Of a stretch of 64,000 nt of DNA, positions 10,967 to 25,900 are shown piece after piece. Position 1 is the first letter of the stretch. Every line of letters starts with the position of its first letter. This DNA is from Lamellibrachia columna (taxonomy: Eukaryota; Annelida; Polychaeta; Sabellida; Siboglinidae), in contig OY759262.1 of assembly GCA_963662155.1 (NCBI GenBank), forward strand, positions 12,611,782 through 12,675,781, read 5' to 3'. Under the pieces are notes generated by a model. That model did no database searches. It was not told the origin of the DNA and saw nothing but the letters and a program-made list of their open reading frames with translations. A program made the translations under genes and the position numbers.

Positions 10967-13900
10967 TACAAGGAGGTTCAGTGTATTCCAAGGCATGCCA
11001 TTTCATATATAGGCAATGAGACAAGCTATAAAATTTAGAGGTTGAAATAGCACACATTGCTCAAATGAAATATGTGTAAATGGGTAACAACAGTTCTTGG
11101 TGTATGCCCTTCTCCAAAACAAAATAACCATTTGTGGTTGTTATAATAAAAAGGTTGTTGCTCACTTTATGCGATGGTTTATTCTAGATGTTTTTGAGGT
11201 TTCAGCTTTTAACACTTACACAATCACCTGTCTAAAATACACAGTGTGAACAAATATGTCATTTTCCTGATAAATGTATTTGCGCTCTAGTCTAGATATA
11301 CACAAAGTGTAGCTGCTGTGACTGCAGGCAGTGTTACAATCAGGTATAGGTGATCATTTACCTGCCAATTTTAAGCGAAGAGTTTGCCTGCACTGCATAC
11401 CAAATACCGATACCTGGAAATGCACGTTTTGCCAAGTCATGCTATTTTGTTGTGAAAAATGCTTTTGGGGCATAAATAGAAGCACCAAATTCTTATTGAT
11501 ATAATATGGTGGGTGTGAATTCTTTTGTTGAATACATATAGCTAGAGGGGTTAGATATATAGCTAGTGGGGTTAGATGATTGTTTGTTGTGGTAGGTATT
11601 GTAATATGTACAGCCATGTAGTGTATTACTTATATGTACTGGTACATATTAATGTAATATTGTAGGCTTAGATTTGTCTGTGTGTCCGCTGTGTAATGCT
11701 GTGTATGTATACATATGAATAGTGTGTAAGTATTGATCGGTATTACAAAAGAATATAACATTGTGTATTGATTGCTAGTGTAATAATGTGTAAATTGTAT
11801 AGATATGTAGCATAATTTTTTGTAAGTATAGGTTCATTATGTTACTAGAGGACATAATGTCCGTCATGTACTGGTAGCTGGACATTCACTGTAGAGTGAA
11901 CCTGTCACATTCTCAAGTGCGTCATCACTTGTGTCACTTGCCCAAGTCTAGAGTTTATTTGTCAATGTTATAACAGTTGCAAGCATATGCACAGACTTGT
12001 CTACAAGATGTGATGGGAATTGTGGTGTTCCATGTCTGAGGTTACTTTGAAGACGTGACGCACAATGACTCTAAGGCCATTGAACCTGCCTTGCGGTTGC
12101 ACCTGGTTATGCTACTATTATTACGGCAGTTTCGTAATATATGCTTAGAGTGGTTATCAAGTGTACATGTCATGTGCAATATGTGGCACAATTATGATTT
12201 TACACATCAATATGACCTTTGCTTCTCCTGTACTTGAGTTGGCTAAGACATAAATGCGGGTTGCATGACGAAGTGGTAAAAAGATGTTGCAAATTACTAG
12301 TTATTAATAGTTCTTTCATGCTGATAACATGCACCATTAACAGTGGTAAAGTAATGCAAGTTTGAAATTTTTTTTTTAACAAAACATGATTTTTGCACAC
12401 AGCTGATCTGACAGCTGATCTGTGTTTTGCATATTCGCAAGACAACCTATTTTTAACTGAACCTATAATCTTGATAGTGTGTAAAGCTGCAGATTCACAT
12501 ATAATTTATTCTGATCCATAGCAGACAAAACACACAATACAAACTCAACATACATTAACAATTATATATATATATATATAACAATGTATAAAAACATGGA
12601 ATAAAACAGTATCCTGTCACATTCTCAAGTGCAATTAACAACAGCTCCATAGTTCACTACTGTGCATCAGGATAGCAATATCTGCTGGTTTTAATGCTGC
12701 TTGATGTATGGATCAGATCAGGAATTACTTTGTAAAAGCAGTCAGCATTATGAAGATTGTTCGAATGTGTGGCTTTGATGACTGATCATGCGGTCACCTT
12801 GATGACTGATCATGCGGTCACCTTGATGACCGCTTGGATAAAACAGAGGCAGGAGAAACGTTCACCATTCACTATGTTTTATGTGTCAACTGATTCAATA
12901 TCAGTAGATTTTCTATCACATATCTGCTTTCATGTGTCGGCTACAATGAAATTCCATCCATATGTCAGCAATATACTGTCCACTTATAAGAATTGTAATA
13001 TGTTAGACAGGTTGTGATATATGCTAAGCTCCAGCTTTCTATCAGGTAATTTAATTAAACTTTTGCAGTACATTGTGTACAGTGCATAATGCTGTGAAAA
13101 TGGGATGGTAATCTAGTGTGGCATCTATGTAAGTAAAATGTATGTTATCAAGAGACCAGCGCAGTAAGGGCATGGAATCACATAATTATGCAGTTAAGTG
13201 TAGGGTGATTGCATATTATCAGTGTATCAAGAGATCTCTTTATTACGGCCACAATCCAGAGAGCATTGAATCGTTTCTCTGTCAAGCCGAATTCAAAAGT
13301 TGTTTAAAAGGCAAATAAAGAAAAAGTTGCATGTTTTTAATATCAATTTAATATCAAAAAGCTTAGAATAGGGAGTATATTGTTAACTGTATGAATGGGT
13401 TTAAATATATGTAGGCAGACATTAACATATCTTGAAAAAAAACAAGCACGTTTTAGATGCATGGTCTTGCGACATAGCTGTTTTTTTCAAGTGAGTGGAA
13501 CACAGCTGCCAGCTATGTACCAGAGTCAAGACTGGTTCATCAATATCTTATGATAATGAAAGCAATTATATTATTTTATAGGCGATAATTTTTGAGGTTA
13601 GAAAACACTTTTGAATGGTGGGAATATACATTAAGTTTAAAAGAAGCATCATATCTGACCATCTACATATTCTCAGAACACTGGCCTTAAGTATATAATG
13701 CACAGTAATCATAAATCATCGTTTTGGTTGATGCGAGAATATGTTTGTTGCATGGTCATATACATTATGTGCTGCAGCACTGGGACCCAGGGTGAAAGGT
13801 TTGTTGGTCTGATGCAGTTTTTTTTCTACTGTAGCATTCTTACTGTTTTGCCTATGAAAAAACACAATCGTTGCAAAGATAACATGCATGGGCAGAGCTT

Positions 13901-16900
13901 ATGCTTCTCCGACTGATAAAAATAGCAGCTAGACTTGATGGCGATGATGACGTCTTCCTTTTTATTACATTCCGAAACATATCGTACAATTCGGTTGCTC
14001 CTTGAGACTATTTTAGCCTATTCTCCATTCTAACTACTGAGGCGCCTCGATGGGCAATATTCACGGTACAGTTGTAAAGTGTCAGTAATGATCTTCATAA
14101 AAATGTAAAGAGCTAACAATGGACATTGTCTTCCAGTGGTATTTTGTCAGAACTGTTGTAATCCGCATGAAAATACAAAAATGGTTGTTTACATGAATGG
14201 AACATTTACACACATGTCTTATTCATAGAAAAATCATGGTTCTTTCAGAGGTAGAGGAAGCAGAACTTTAGCAAAGAACAGTTCTAAGACTTGCCTGTCA
14301 CTAAATTCTTATAAAAAAATGTCACACTTACTGTTGCCATTTTAAGTTCTTTAAAACATTAAATTACAACTTACATTTTTTCCTGTTCCACACATTCCAC
14401 GACCAAATTACCTGCCCTCTTCGCTACACTCCACATAATTATTGCCAGGACGGAACTGCTTCCAAAAATACACTGAAGCAGGTGGATGTATTTAAGGGGT
14501 ACTAGACATGTAGGCTTCAGCTGCAACAACTGTTCTGTTTTGATTTCACAGTGCTGCAGTACGAATTACATCCATTGATGATGGTACTTGTGGCATGAAG
14601 GAGTGGGAGAACATCGGTGTCCGCCTGTGCAGGGCTAATGTTTCCGATGAATGCTGTTTTGGGAGTAATTCAGCACAGGGTGTTTGTGAGGCGTGCAGCT
14701 ATTAACGGCTGCCCCTAGGTGATCGCCCTTTATGACAGGTCATGTGACTGCCAGCGTTGCTCATCTTCAAAATTTGGCAGTCTTTTTGTGTGGGCGAGGT
14801 CTGCTGAAAGGTGCACCACAGGATGTTGTGTAGTATCATTTATTTACCTTCGGTGTGTGGCTGATGAGACAACAAAACTTGAACACACAGAGTGTCAGAA
14901 AGGTATACACGGATGGATGTATTGATATCTGATTAGGTGATATCGTATGGGTGAGACCAAGTAGACCATTCTGAACATCCTGTGCGTGCGTGCGTGCGTG
15001 CGTGCGTGCGTGGGTGTGTGTGTTTATGTGTACTGTGCATAAAAAAATGTCTGTGGCTTAAAGGTTCCTCCTCAATTTGACTTTTTTGCTAGTCTCATTT
15101 CAAATTAATTTTACGAAATATCAAACCTACCTAGCATCCACTGCGACATACTAGCTTGTTTGTGCAACTTTTATATGACGTTTTTGTCATATCATCAGAC
15201 AAACTATTAAATTACTTAATGCTTGTTCAAACAATTATTAAACAGACTGCGCACATTATTTAAGCTAGTCACACACTACACATCTGGGCATAAATGAACA
15301 GGATTCGTGATGGGCTGAACCATTTGAGGAAGCAGCTTTAACTGGCATTTTCATGAGATAATACTTATTTCTTTCAGTTGTCAAAAGTGTTTAATTTGTG
15401 CAGATATAATGTTGGACAATTAAAATGATTACTATCAGGACTATGCAGTTTAAAATAATGGTTTCCATGTGACAAAATGGCCTGTTTGAATGTGACTGTA
15501 GCACAAAATGACATTATACACTGACCATGTTGATAAATGTCTAATGTGGTTCATAACCCTGGCAGTGCAGGGGTTAGTTCACAGCTGTCTCTCTCTGTTC
15601 TAATCGTTGAAATATAACAATAGCAACACTATCGTTCCTTGTGATCTTAGTAATCAGTACATATCATCATTTGATAATAATAGTCCACTCGGATTGCAGT
15701 GTTCTTGAGGTAATTATAAAATAACTTTGGACAGCACATCGATTTGCCAGGCATTGTGTGGTGAGGGTTATTGATAACACATTCTTGTCAAAGGGTCATT
15801 TACTCAGATTCCTTTGTTAGAATGCACTTAGTGTTTGCCCTGTGGGAAGGATGCTGGAGTACCCCTGGTGATTACCCTGCCTGGGGGATTGTGGCACCAC
15901 AGGACTATTCAAGGTAGTGGGTATTTAATATACCTGTAATATTATGATAAAGAAAAAAGTATGGTTAGGATATTTAGGATATTATTTAATAATAATAATG
16001 ATAGAAAGGATGTAGGAAGACTATTTTTTATATTTAACTTCAGGGTTCCCATCCTCCACTGAAAAAACTGGTGAAAGCTTTAACATAAAAACAATATTGG
16101 ACAGGTTTTTTGTGTTTAGTTTTAATAACATACTCAATAATCTGTTCGAAAGTCCAACAAGCAATGCCTGTGAGAAGATTTCTTTCAGTGCTGGAATAAA
16201 CATTAGCAGGTGCCTCAAATGTTCCCTACGGTTCAAGGTTGTTATTAATAGGGGTGCAGTTTTGAGATTTTGCTGCTGAGAAAACAGATGAGCCTGTAGT
16301 TTTTGGCAGGTGTTCTCTGATTAGGCCACACATATGGCCGGCTGGTTGGTGGCCCTCCTGTCAGCCAGAGACTGTCCGGGAGGCGAACAGGAGGGAGGCA
16401 ACAGGAGGGAGACGGGCTAGTTGGTGGCCCTCCTGTCAGCCAGAGAGTGTTAGGGAGGCAAACAGGAGGGAGGCAAACAGGAGGGAGGCAAACAGGAGGG
16501 AGGCAACAGGAGGGAGACGGGCTAGTTGGTGGCTCTCCTGTCAGCCAGAGAGTGTTAGGGAGGCAACAGGAGGGAGGCAAACAGGAGGGAGGCAAACAGG
16601 AGGGAGGCAACAGGAGGGAGGCAACAGGAGGGAGACGGGCTAGTTGGTGGCCCTCCTGTCAGCCAGAGAGTGTTAGGGAGGCAACAGGAGGGAGGCAAAC
16701 AGGAGGGAGGCAAACAGGAGGGAGGCAACAGGAGGGAGGCAACAGGAGGGAGACGGGCTAGTTGGTGGCCCTCCTGTCAGCCAGAGAGTGTTAGGGAGGC
16801 AACAGGAGGGAGACAAACAGGAGGGAGGCAAACAGGAGGGAGGCAACAGGAGGGAGGCAACAGGAGGGAGACGGGCTAGTTAGTGGCCCTCCTGTCAGCC

Positions 16901-19900
16901 AGAGAGTGTTAGGGAGGCAACAGGAGGGAGGCAAACAGGAGGGAGGCGGGTTGCTGTGAATGACAGTATGTGTTCCTGGAAAAATTGACATCGGTTTTTG
17001 TAACATGTTGACAATTTTAGCTCACATTCAGGAGTGCAGGGTAACAGTGACATATGTAATTTATTATATTATATTATGAGGTTGGACAGTGGTTCTGCTT
17101 GATATCAGTACATATTGTTAAATAACTTTGATGACTAGTTTTTCCGTAGTGTTTTTGTATGTTTGACTCTGTTGTACTGACTAACTGAAATGGAGTGAAT
17201 ATCTTTTAAATGTGAAACTTGTTTGAGTTTATGCATTTGTGACATATTAGAATCTTCTGCTTTGCTGTTGCCGGTTTTGTTTCCTCTGTGGCTACAGATG
17301 CTGCATTTAGACAAGTGACATCTGTAGGCACAAACAATGATTGTACAGTTTTTTTCCTGAAACCCTCTGAAATTCTCTGATAACCATTAGATACAGCTGC
17401 ATATAACATTCACAGTCACAGGTCTAATTGTCCTATTGCCAGCCCCGTCAGAGGCCAGTATTTGTAGTGTCTGGAAGTGACCATGTAGTATGGAACCTCG
17501 CTTTTCGGTCACATCAATAATACAACCAAATAATTATTACGGTCACCCTGGGACAGTCCCAAATTATTTCCATAACAGTAAAGTATAGGTAATTAGTCTC
17601 GCTAATATGGTCTGCTCGTTATTCAGGTCGCTTTGGCCCAGTCGTGAGGTGACCTTAATAGTGAGGTTCCATTTTGTGTTAGGTGGAACTAGGTCAAATG
17701 ATTCTAAATCGTCACTCTAACAAGAACTATATGCGATATTAGCTATTATCTTTGAGCAGAAACTTAAAATGCTTCCTTTTTTGGTCACACGAGCAGTTGT
17801 ATAGTACTTGAAAACTGTGAATACGTTTGATGTAGCGCCGAACATGCAAATAATTAATGGCAGACTATCATGGGAACTTTTCATATTTGGCATTTATAGA
17901 GCCCGTTAGATTTGCAATTAATCATACTGTGATGCCATTGTGTGAACATTGTCAGGTGTTTTGTTAAGGGGTCGTGTCAGCTGTGTAAACTCTGATTACA
18001 TTTTAAATGTAGATTTATTCGTAGCCACTTAAGGAACTTGTCACATACACTTGTGGTTTAGCAAGTACATCAAACTTCCAGGTGTACTGGAGCAAGCATG
18101 TTTTAAAGAACGGTTGCACAGTTCGTGCATTATACATAGTACGATTCAAACCAGGGGAGGGACAGCGGTGCACTTTGTTAAATATTGTTTCAATGCATAC
18201 GTTAATTTTCTGCCAGAACGCACTAAGATGCTGCAGTTTTGAAGGAACGCATGATCTCTACTCTTCCACTCGATAGCACAGAAATGTTCAGTTTGGTAGA
18301 CGTTCTGCGCGATAAGTCAATGAAAAACGAGTGTGGTTCCAAGAACTGTCTGCATTCTATGAAGCTAGACACATGTGTGACTGTCACCAACTGTATAGAC
18401 AACAAACTAATCACTACTTGGGCATTCAGTAGCCTGGTGGAGGTTACATCTATCCTGGTTTTTTGTGCAAGGTGAGAGAGGGGTGATTCGGTACATCTGG
18501 AGGGGGGGCAAGTAATCGCAGGTTGTTTCAACATGTGATTATCTGTCGCTGTTTGTTAGGCCAGTCACTAGATCTCTCTCTACCAATCATGTAGTGTGGA
18601 CTGAATTAAACGGCACAGGTTTTTTCCTAAATGTTTTTGTTGAACCTCGCCTAAATGGATTAGTGATGTTGTTGTAACATTTCATGTACAAGATCAACTC
18701 GTGATTGATTGCCTCTCACAGGAAGATAGATAGCAAGGTAATTTTATGTGAGTTCCTGTACATGACCATTACATGCTACAGCTGTTGAGAGCTCTGGGAA
18801 ACGATGAAGTTACAGGACAAGTATTTGGTACTCACAAGAACCTAGCATTTAGTTGAAAACTCAGTTTAACTCCAATTGTTTTCAGAATATTTTCATGTAA
18901 TTTGTAGAGTGCATGGGTGATTGATTGTATGTAGAATATATACGTTGTCATGTCTTAGATTAGTTCTAATGATTTGTTGAAGTGTTGACAACTTTAACAA
19001 ATTTGTATTCCATTTTTGAGATATGTAAACCTTTGGTTTTGATGTGCCTCTGAGTTCTGGTTTCTGAGTATTTTGGTGTGATAGAAGTTTTTGTATTGCA
19101 TTGTGTTAATTAGTAGCTACAGTTTTAATCTTTCACTTTGCTTGCCTGGCAATCTATATGCAAAAGTTGTAACATAGCCTATGTGGCATGTCCTACATGT
19201 CTAATGAATCCTTTTGATTTTACCTGGTTTCCTTATGAAGCCTCACCAGCTTCCGTGCTGTTGATAGAGTTTCTTAACCACAATCTGGGCTCTGAGATAT
19301 AGTTTCTAAAACATGACACCCTGGCACAATTCCAGTCCTGATTGAGATGAGCGAACATAGACTGTCAGGAATATATGCTGGTACCACAATAACTCCTGGT
19401 TAAATGCCAACTTTGTCAGGTCACGTAATACAAACAGTCAGTAGTGACTTAGTGTAGGCAGAGTTTGTTAATAGAATAAATTCTGTTTGATTATGCAGTT
19501 TTTGTGTGACATACTTGAGTTTAGTGACACAGTCTATTGGCTTGCTTGGAGAGATTTATGTGCAGTATATATCATGCGACAGGCTGGGTAGAAATATCAG
19601 GATTGCATGAGGCTTAATCCGTTTATAAAATTTTACTTTTAGAAGTCAATAATTTTTTTGCTGAAATGTTAGGAAACTATTCTACCAGCAAAGTTGCAGT
19701 AAATGCCAGTAATTGCTAAAAAAAAATGCAGCAAACCAGAAATTGGTAAAAAAGCTAATATATATATAATTATTTTTCTGATTTCAGAATTGACTGTTAT
19801 TGACTGTGATAAAGCAAAATGTGACGTCGTATTTGCACCGAAGTGCCCAGCGGACTCGATCGCGATCCAGAGTGCTTCGCAGCAGGGCAAATGTTGTCCA

Positions 19901-22900
19901 GGACCATATAAATGTCAGTGCAAGTCATGCCTGTCTGCCCAGTTGACTGCATGTAGGAATGACCAGGTGGCCGTCCAAGTGTCCAGGGGCACAGGAAAGC
20001 CAGGACATTGCTGTGATGTCTTCCAGTGTGTCGACAAAGGTATGTGACATTAAGCAGTGCACATGGTTTCACATATAATATTATGTACAAAATCATTTTG
20101 TTCTCTGATGAATGCCAGGTGTGGGTTCCGTTACAAGATACCGATTATGGTTACAGTGGTAACATTTTGGTAAAGGACCCTTTGGCCCAGAACATTTTCA
20201 AATGAGTGAAGTTACAACATCCAAGAAAGTTTGATTGTCATTACAGAAATATGATTACAGTAATGTATTAATAATCATATTTTGCATAACAATGTAGAAG
20301 GGCGAATACCAAATCTACTGATTCCTACAATTACAGATTATTATTCAACGAAACAATTAAGAACTTTATCAAGATTGGAGTAGTTGAAGTCCAGTTTGCT
20401 GGTTGTGATTTCTGGGCCCATCACAACCAGCACTTGGGTTAGGCAGGGTTTACACAACAGTCAAGCACTCTGGCACCTTATCTTATCCACTGGAGCACCC
20501 TATTTAAGTTGTCACTGTAGTGGCATGTTCTTATTAGTTAGCAACACTTGCGTGTTTACATATCGTTCTTGCACACTTGACAGTCCTAGTGCCATAGACG
20601 AACGCCTTAGACATGGTGTCATTTCACCAAAGTAGTTGCGCCTTCATATCTGTGATTCTGTATGGAGCTGTTACTACAATAGTTACAACTGTAGCGTTAT
20701 TGATCTTGGCATCCTACTGCTGATACGATCTTGTGTTTGCGTGTAAACCTTTTTTCTTGTATCTCAACTATTGGATACTGATATAACCATTTAGACAAAT
20801 AATTAGTTGTGGGAGTGCCACGTAGGTTTGCTGTCAGAAGGAAAGCTTCCAAACTACAGATTTTAGACATAATGTAATGAGTGACGTAAGTTCTATGGAT
20901 CTTATCTGTGTCCTATGTCCAACTCAACCTAGTGACACAATTTTGTGCAGTGTTAGCAGATTATACTGTTTGACATTCATGGTAACTGGATCTCAAGCTT
21001 ATGTCACATGGCAAACATCTCTGGATGTACTGTTTATTTAAAATATTACAAAGCAGTTGTATTACAAAGCCTCGTTATATTATATATATTCTGATTACAG
21101 ATGGAGTTAACTTAAACCAAATTTTTATGATGAAAAATGGCTGCACTTTCAATAAGCCAATCACTTCATTGTCCACCTGCCATCTGGAGTGTATTACTTT
21201 GGATGGTAGTCTTTTGAAATCAGATGATGTTTAAGCCGTGTTTGCATGTGGAAATGCACCAAGTATGCGGCTTGTAAGAAAGGCAAAAACGCTATTGAAG
21301 TTGGCATATTCCACTGAAGGTTTTGTCAATAGCAGTTTTATGACAGTCTATCGCTTTCCTGAGGTTTTTCCTAGCAGTGCTCAGTGCAAGCTGTTATAAA
21401 AGCAAAAACGACTGCAGGAATTCGGAGTTATCTGTTTGAAGTAAAGCCAGCTTACAAGTGCTGAGACGTTTTTATTTGGACAAGACGTACTTGATAATGA
21501 AGTATGAATATAGGTTCAAATTCTTCTCTGCTTCACTGGTCTTTGAACAATTAATCATATAACGCATGTTGACTACCTGGCATCCAATCGCTGATCCCTG
21601 ACTACCTGGCATCCAATCGCTGATCCCACATTCCACATGCACAGCTGCACAAATCTTTATGGTCTGTGGCATATGTGGCATATTTTGCCACATAAAGCTG
21701 GCTTTGATGTGGCTCATTTTCACCAGATGGCTGTCACATTTGGTGTGAATTGTGGGAATTTTGGGATTAATATGTGTAGCCCAATTTCATAAATAGCTTC
21801 TTGCAAAAAGTTGGATACAGTGCAGAGTAGTTCCCTTCTACTAAGTGATAATGTCCAAAACTTTTTGGAGAATACCTGGTTAACATTCACCATCTAAAGT
21901 ACAAATTATATAAATTCAGAATGTCCACTATTTATTCAAAGTGCTTATTTGCTTAATTATGTTTGTAAACATTAAAAGCAATTGGTGGAGTTAAGCAGTT
22001 CTCCTTCAAATTCAGCTCAGTTTATTGGTGGTAAAGTTGATAAACTTGTGGTTATTATATATTTTAATAATGTTCCATGTTGAGTTTAGATTGGGTTATC
22101 ATTTAGAATTAAAAGCCCTCCTGAAGGGTAATTAACTTATACAACAGACTACTATGTCATCTAGTCACTATGGCCAAATCAGTGTGGTATTGATAATAAC
22201 AATTAACTTATAGCTGACAACAGACTACTATGTCATCTAGTCACTATGGCCAAATCAGTGTGGTATTGATAATAACAATTAAAACTATTTATTGACTCCT
22301 GTTTACAGCTGATTTCTGTTGAACTAAACTCATCACTGACTCATGAAGACTTAATCAAAGACACTTAGCCCTTATTATGAGAATGATGATAGATGGTCTT
22401 CTAGCCATATTCGTTGGAAAGACTTATTATGGCATATCATTAAAGTACAATTTGAAACATGTTCAGTAAATCAAATTGCATTGCAGCTAATGCACTTGGC
22501 CTGTACGAAAGACCCCAAAATCTGTTCAGTTATCAGTTCTGTATTCAGCACATATAGTGGCTGGTGAAATCTTGGGCGTGCCTCAATGCAAGATGTAATG
22601 TTTGCTCGGAGCTGGCCGGGAAACTAATTGATAGCGATAGAGAATCTAGCCTTTCACATGTCTGGTCCCTGATAGTGCAGGGGAGTTTTCTGGGGCCAGG
22701 GCTTGAAACAGGCAGTCAACGTCTAAGTTAGATCAGACAAGGAATTACACGTCAGAAAAGTAGGTCAATAAACGTGCCGGTTCTGGAAATAGAACATCGA
22801 TGAGTGTTTTTTTTGCTGCCCATTTTGATTTCCGGCCGATTTGAATGCACACCTGACTTCTGTTTGGCCGCCGCCAGGTGGGAGAAAGATGCAGGTTTCT

Positions 22901-25900
22901 AAGAAATTGGCAAGTGGTAGCAGCTGCTCCGAGGCCACAACATTTTTTATTTTCTGATACTTCCCCTGCGGTGCAGGTATAGTTGATAACATATTCATGT
23001 GAAAAAATTCCCCTTGTGGCAACGTGTGAAGCTATAATGGGGTAATAACGTAATAAAACTTGGGGCGGACTTGTATTCTAATTTTTTTACAGCAACATTC
23101 AATGTTCCGCTAATATTCAATAATGTGTTCCTCAGTGTTTGTAACCTATGCAGCCCTGTCTGAGGGCTAATATATAACTGTTATTGTATTACTGGGTTTA
23201 CCGATAGACAACAAGCTCTCTTAATCCACGATAGGTCACACATTTTTTGAACTTTTGCTTCCCCTGGCGTACACACCAGGAACATACAGCTTTACTGTCA
23301 CATCCAAAAGTAATCTATTTAGACATAATATTACTAGCTTCCTGCCTTCTGTCTGGTGCTAGACGAGTTGGCAAGTTGTGCAATAACTGGGCTGGTCTCC
23401 AGAAAGTAATTTATTAGTCATCTCTTCAAGGGACAAAATCAGAAATCTGAATGCAACCCACTCTCATGATATAAGACAAGTATTTATGGTGCTGTGCTTT
23501 CAAACCACAGTGCTCCACGTTTCCTGTGCCATACCTGCCAGTGTATGCATAGAACGGTTTTGGGACTGGGTCCGTCATAACCTGCAGACTTGTGCTAGGA
23601 GCCAGACTAAATGATGGAATGACACTGATTTCGGTTGTTGAGACACATTGTGTTGATTGAGCGAATTGGTCAACACGACTCCACACAATCTTAGACCGCC
23701 GACAATGCTACGTGCTGCACCAAATGTCAGTCTTCCAAAGTACACAGCACTGTATCTTTACAGGTTCTGCTGTAGATACTGGCCCACACAGCTTGGCTCT
23801 GTTGGTAGGGGAAGTTATTCTCTATTGGCCAGATTGCTGTGTTATGCAACTGCTGGTTGTGTTGAGGTAATTGGACTTTCTACGGTAGTGGCATGTTGCA
23901 TGTCCTAAGTTATATGAGGGGTTGCAGTTTGCTGTCCCTGATATCAGGGTGTGGGCATCAGCTGTGTCGCTGGCCTGGACAGTGGTGCCTCACTTTGGAA
24001 TGGAAGATGCATTAATGTGGAACATTTACTGTAACTTAGTCTTGCTATATGTCAGTCGAGGCGTCAAAGTCGAATTTTATGTTTGATTCATTCACAGTGT
24101 TAATACATTGTGAATTTATTAAAGCATTCATCCACAGCACTTTGACTCATCATTGATACTCATCTAGAGTTTGACTCATCCAAAGTTTCACGTATCCAGA
24201 GTTCAACTCATCAAAAACTTGGTACATAAAAAATTTACTTATCCTAAGTTTGAGTCATCTGAGTCATTTGACTCATCCAGTGTTCAGCTCATTTGCAGTG
24301 TAAGTTACAATATATATTTGACACTAGTTATATAGATCTTTCGGTCTTGACACAATAGTAAAGTGTTAATGTACCGTTTACATGTATTTGGAATTATGGA
24401 ATTCATTTACGGAATCTCAGCTACACATAGACAAGTGGCCTTGGGTCAGTGAGGAGCTGTCTGTGTCAATATGATTGGCAGATCACACAGATAACTGTGA
24501 GCCCTGAAAACTTTCTGGGCCTGTGCCAGCCTCAGTGGTAACCTAGTGGCATCTCTTGGGGAGAACTGACACCACGCAGGGTTATCAGTGGCCACCACGA
24601 CAAATGCCTGTATAGAGGGAAATTGTTTCAGTGAAGTATAGTTGCTTTTGTTGGTAGAATCGGGATAAAGTTGAGGTCGGCCATGGCTTGCCATATTATT
24701 GGGGCCAATGAACCCTCTTCTAGTGTGACGTACAACTGGACTTCACTTAGACGAACACCTGCAGGGGTTTGGACTGGACCCAGGAACCAACAGCTAACTG
24801 CCCCAGCAAAAACATTCTAATTTACGGCCACTACTGAAATTACTCAAGACTATGGTATTGCTGCTTACTATCACTGCCAAACGCTGGTGATTAACTCGTG
24901 AAGTGCTACTGCTTTAAGCTGCTACTGTTAGCCAGTGCAGTAACACACAGTAATGGCATTTGGGGGCCTTTTAATGAGTGCAGTAAATTTGGAAGAACAA
25001 CCACCAGCTTGGGCAGGTTGGCCCTAATAATGTAGCCCTAGGCCAGTGGTTTCAGGCCAGCCGGTCTGACAAATGGGGGTGTTGATTACCCTTAGTCCCT
25101 GTCACCAGAAGAACTGCAGCGTTTAAGTGCCAATGACTTTAAGGTATTGCACTTACACTGAAGATAAAACTCAAGGTGCTCTACTGTTTGTAAGGAAGTG
25201 GCAGTGTTCAGTAACGAGTCTGATACACACCCTTCTACTCCATAATACATATTCAATTTAATATGAAAAAAAATTGGGCCATGGAAAAATGTCAAGGAAT
25301 GTGTTCTTATAAGCGTGCACTAGAATTTGTTTCTCTAAACAATGGGGTAACTGTTTAACACTAGTGGGGTAATTTTGTGAAATTTAGTGTAGAACAACTG
25401 AAAAGTGTTGCCAACTGTCGTAACACCACTTTTCAGTTGTTCCACACTAGTCAAATTACAACAATGATGGGTCCTGCTGATTAAAAAAGGGGTATACGCT
25501 AATTAGGGCCTGTACACTTAATATGTCGAATGGTACACGTAGGCCTATGTATGTGTACTAGTCACACACAGGCTGTTCACACACCACATATCTGAAGATC
25601 AACAAACCTGATTCATGATGAGCTACATTATTTGAGGAGGGAGTTTTGAGTGGTCTTATCTCATATTGCCTATGCAGCAAAAAACCTAATCATAGTGTCA
25701 TAAATTTCCAACATGTGCTGCAGTGCAGCTATTCAATAAATCAAGGTGATTATTTTTAGCATACACAGATTGTAAGCTGATAGGAAATATCATATTGAAG
25801 CCGGTTGGGATATTTTCACCCAAGCAGTGGATGTGACTTGCATGGGAAGATTTGATAGTCGCAGGCATGTTGTCCATTCTCATATTTTATCACATCTGGT

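Larger units (their letters stand above)
7649..19787 (+). other. CRIM1: CRIM1 intron 1 (12.1 kb)
   Basis: The intron runs from GTATGT to TTTCAG. It contains an (AT)n tract (10878-10961), a (TGCG)n tract (14981-15022), dispersed repeat B, a large minisatellite (16336-16955) and a MITE (17491-17671). I searched it for an exon matching the vertebrate segment between the IGFBP domain and the first module and found none I trust. Confidence 0.75.

Noticed and set aside
14560..14705. Cysteine-rich open stretch (C-x12-C-x7-CC-x9-C-x2-C) as the missing CRIM1 linker exon
   Set aside because: It has a possible acceptor and a donor-like GTGAGG, but its cysteine spacing does not match the vertebrate linker as I recall it and no other support exists.
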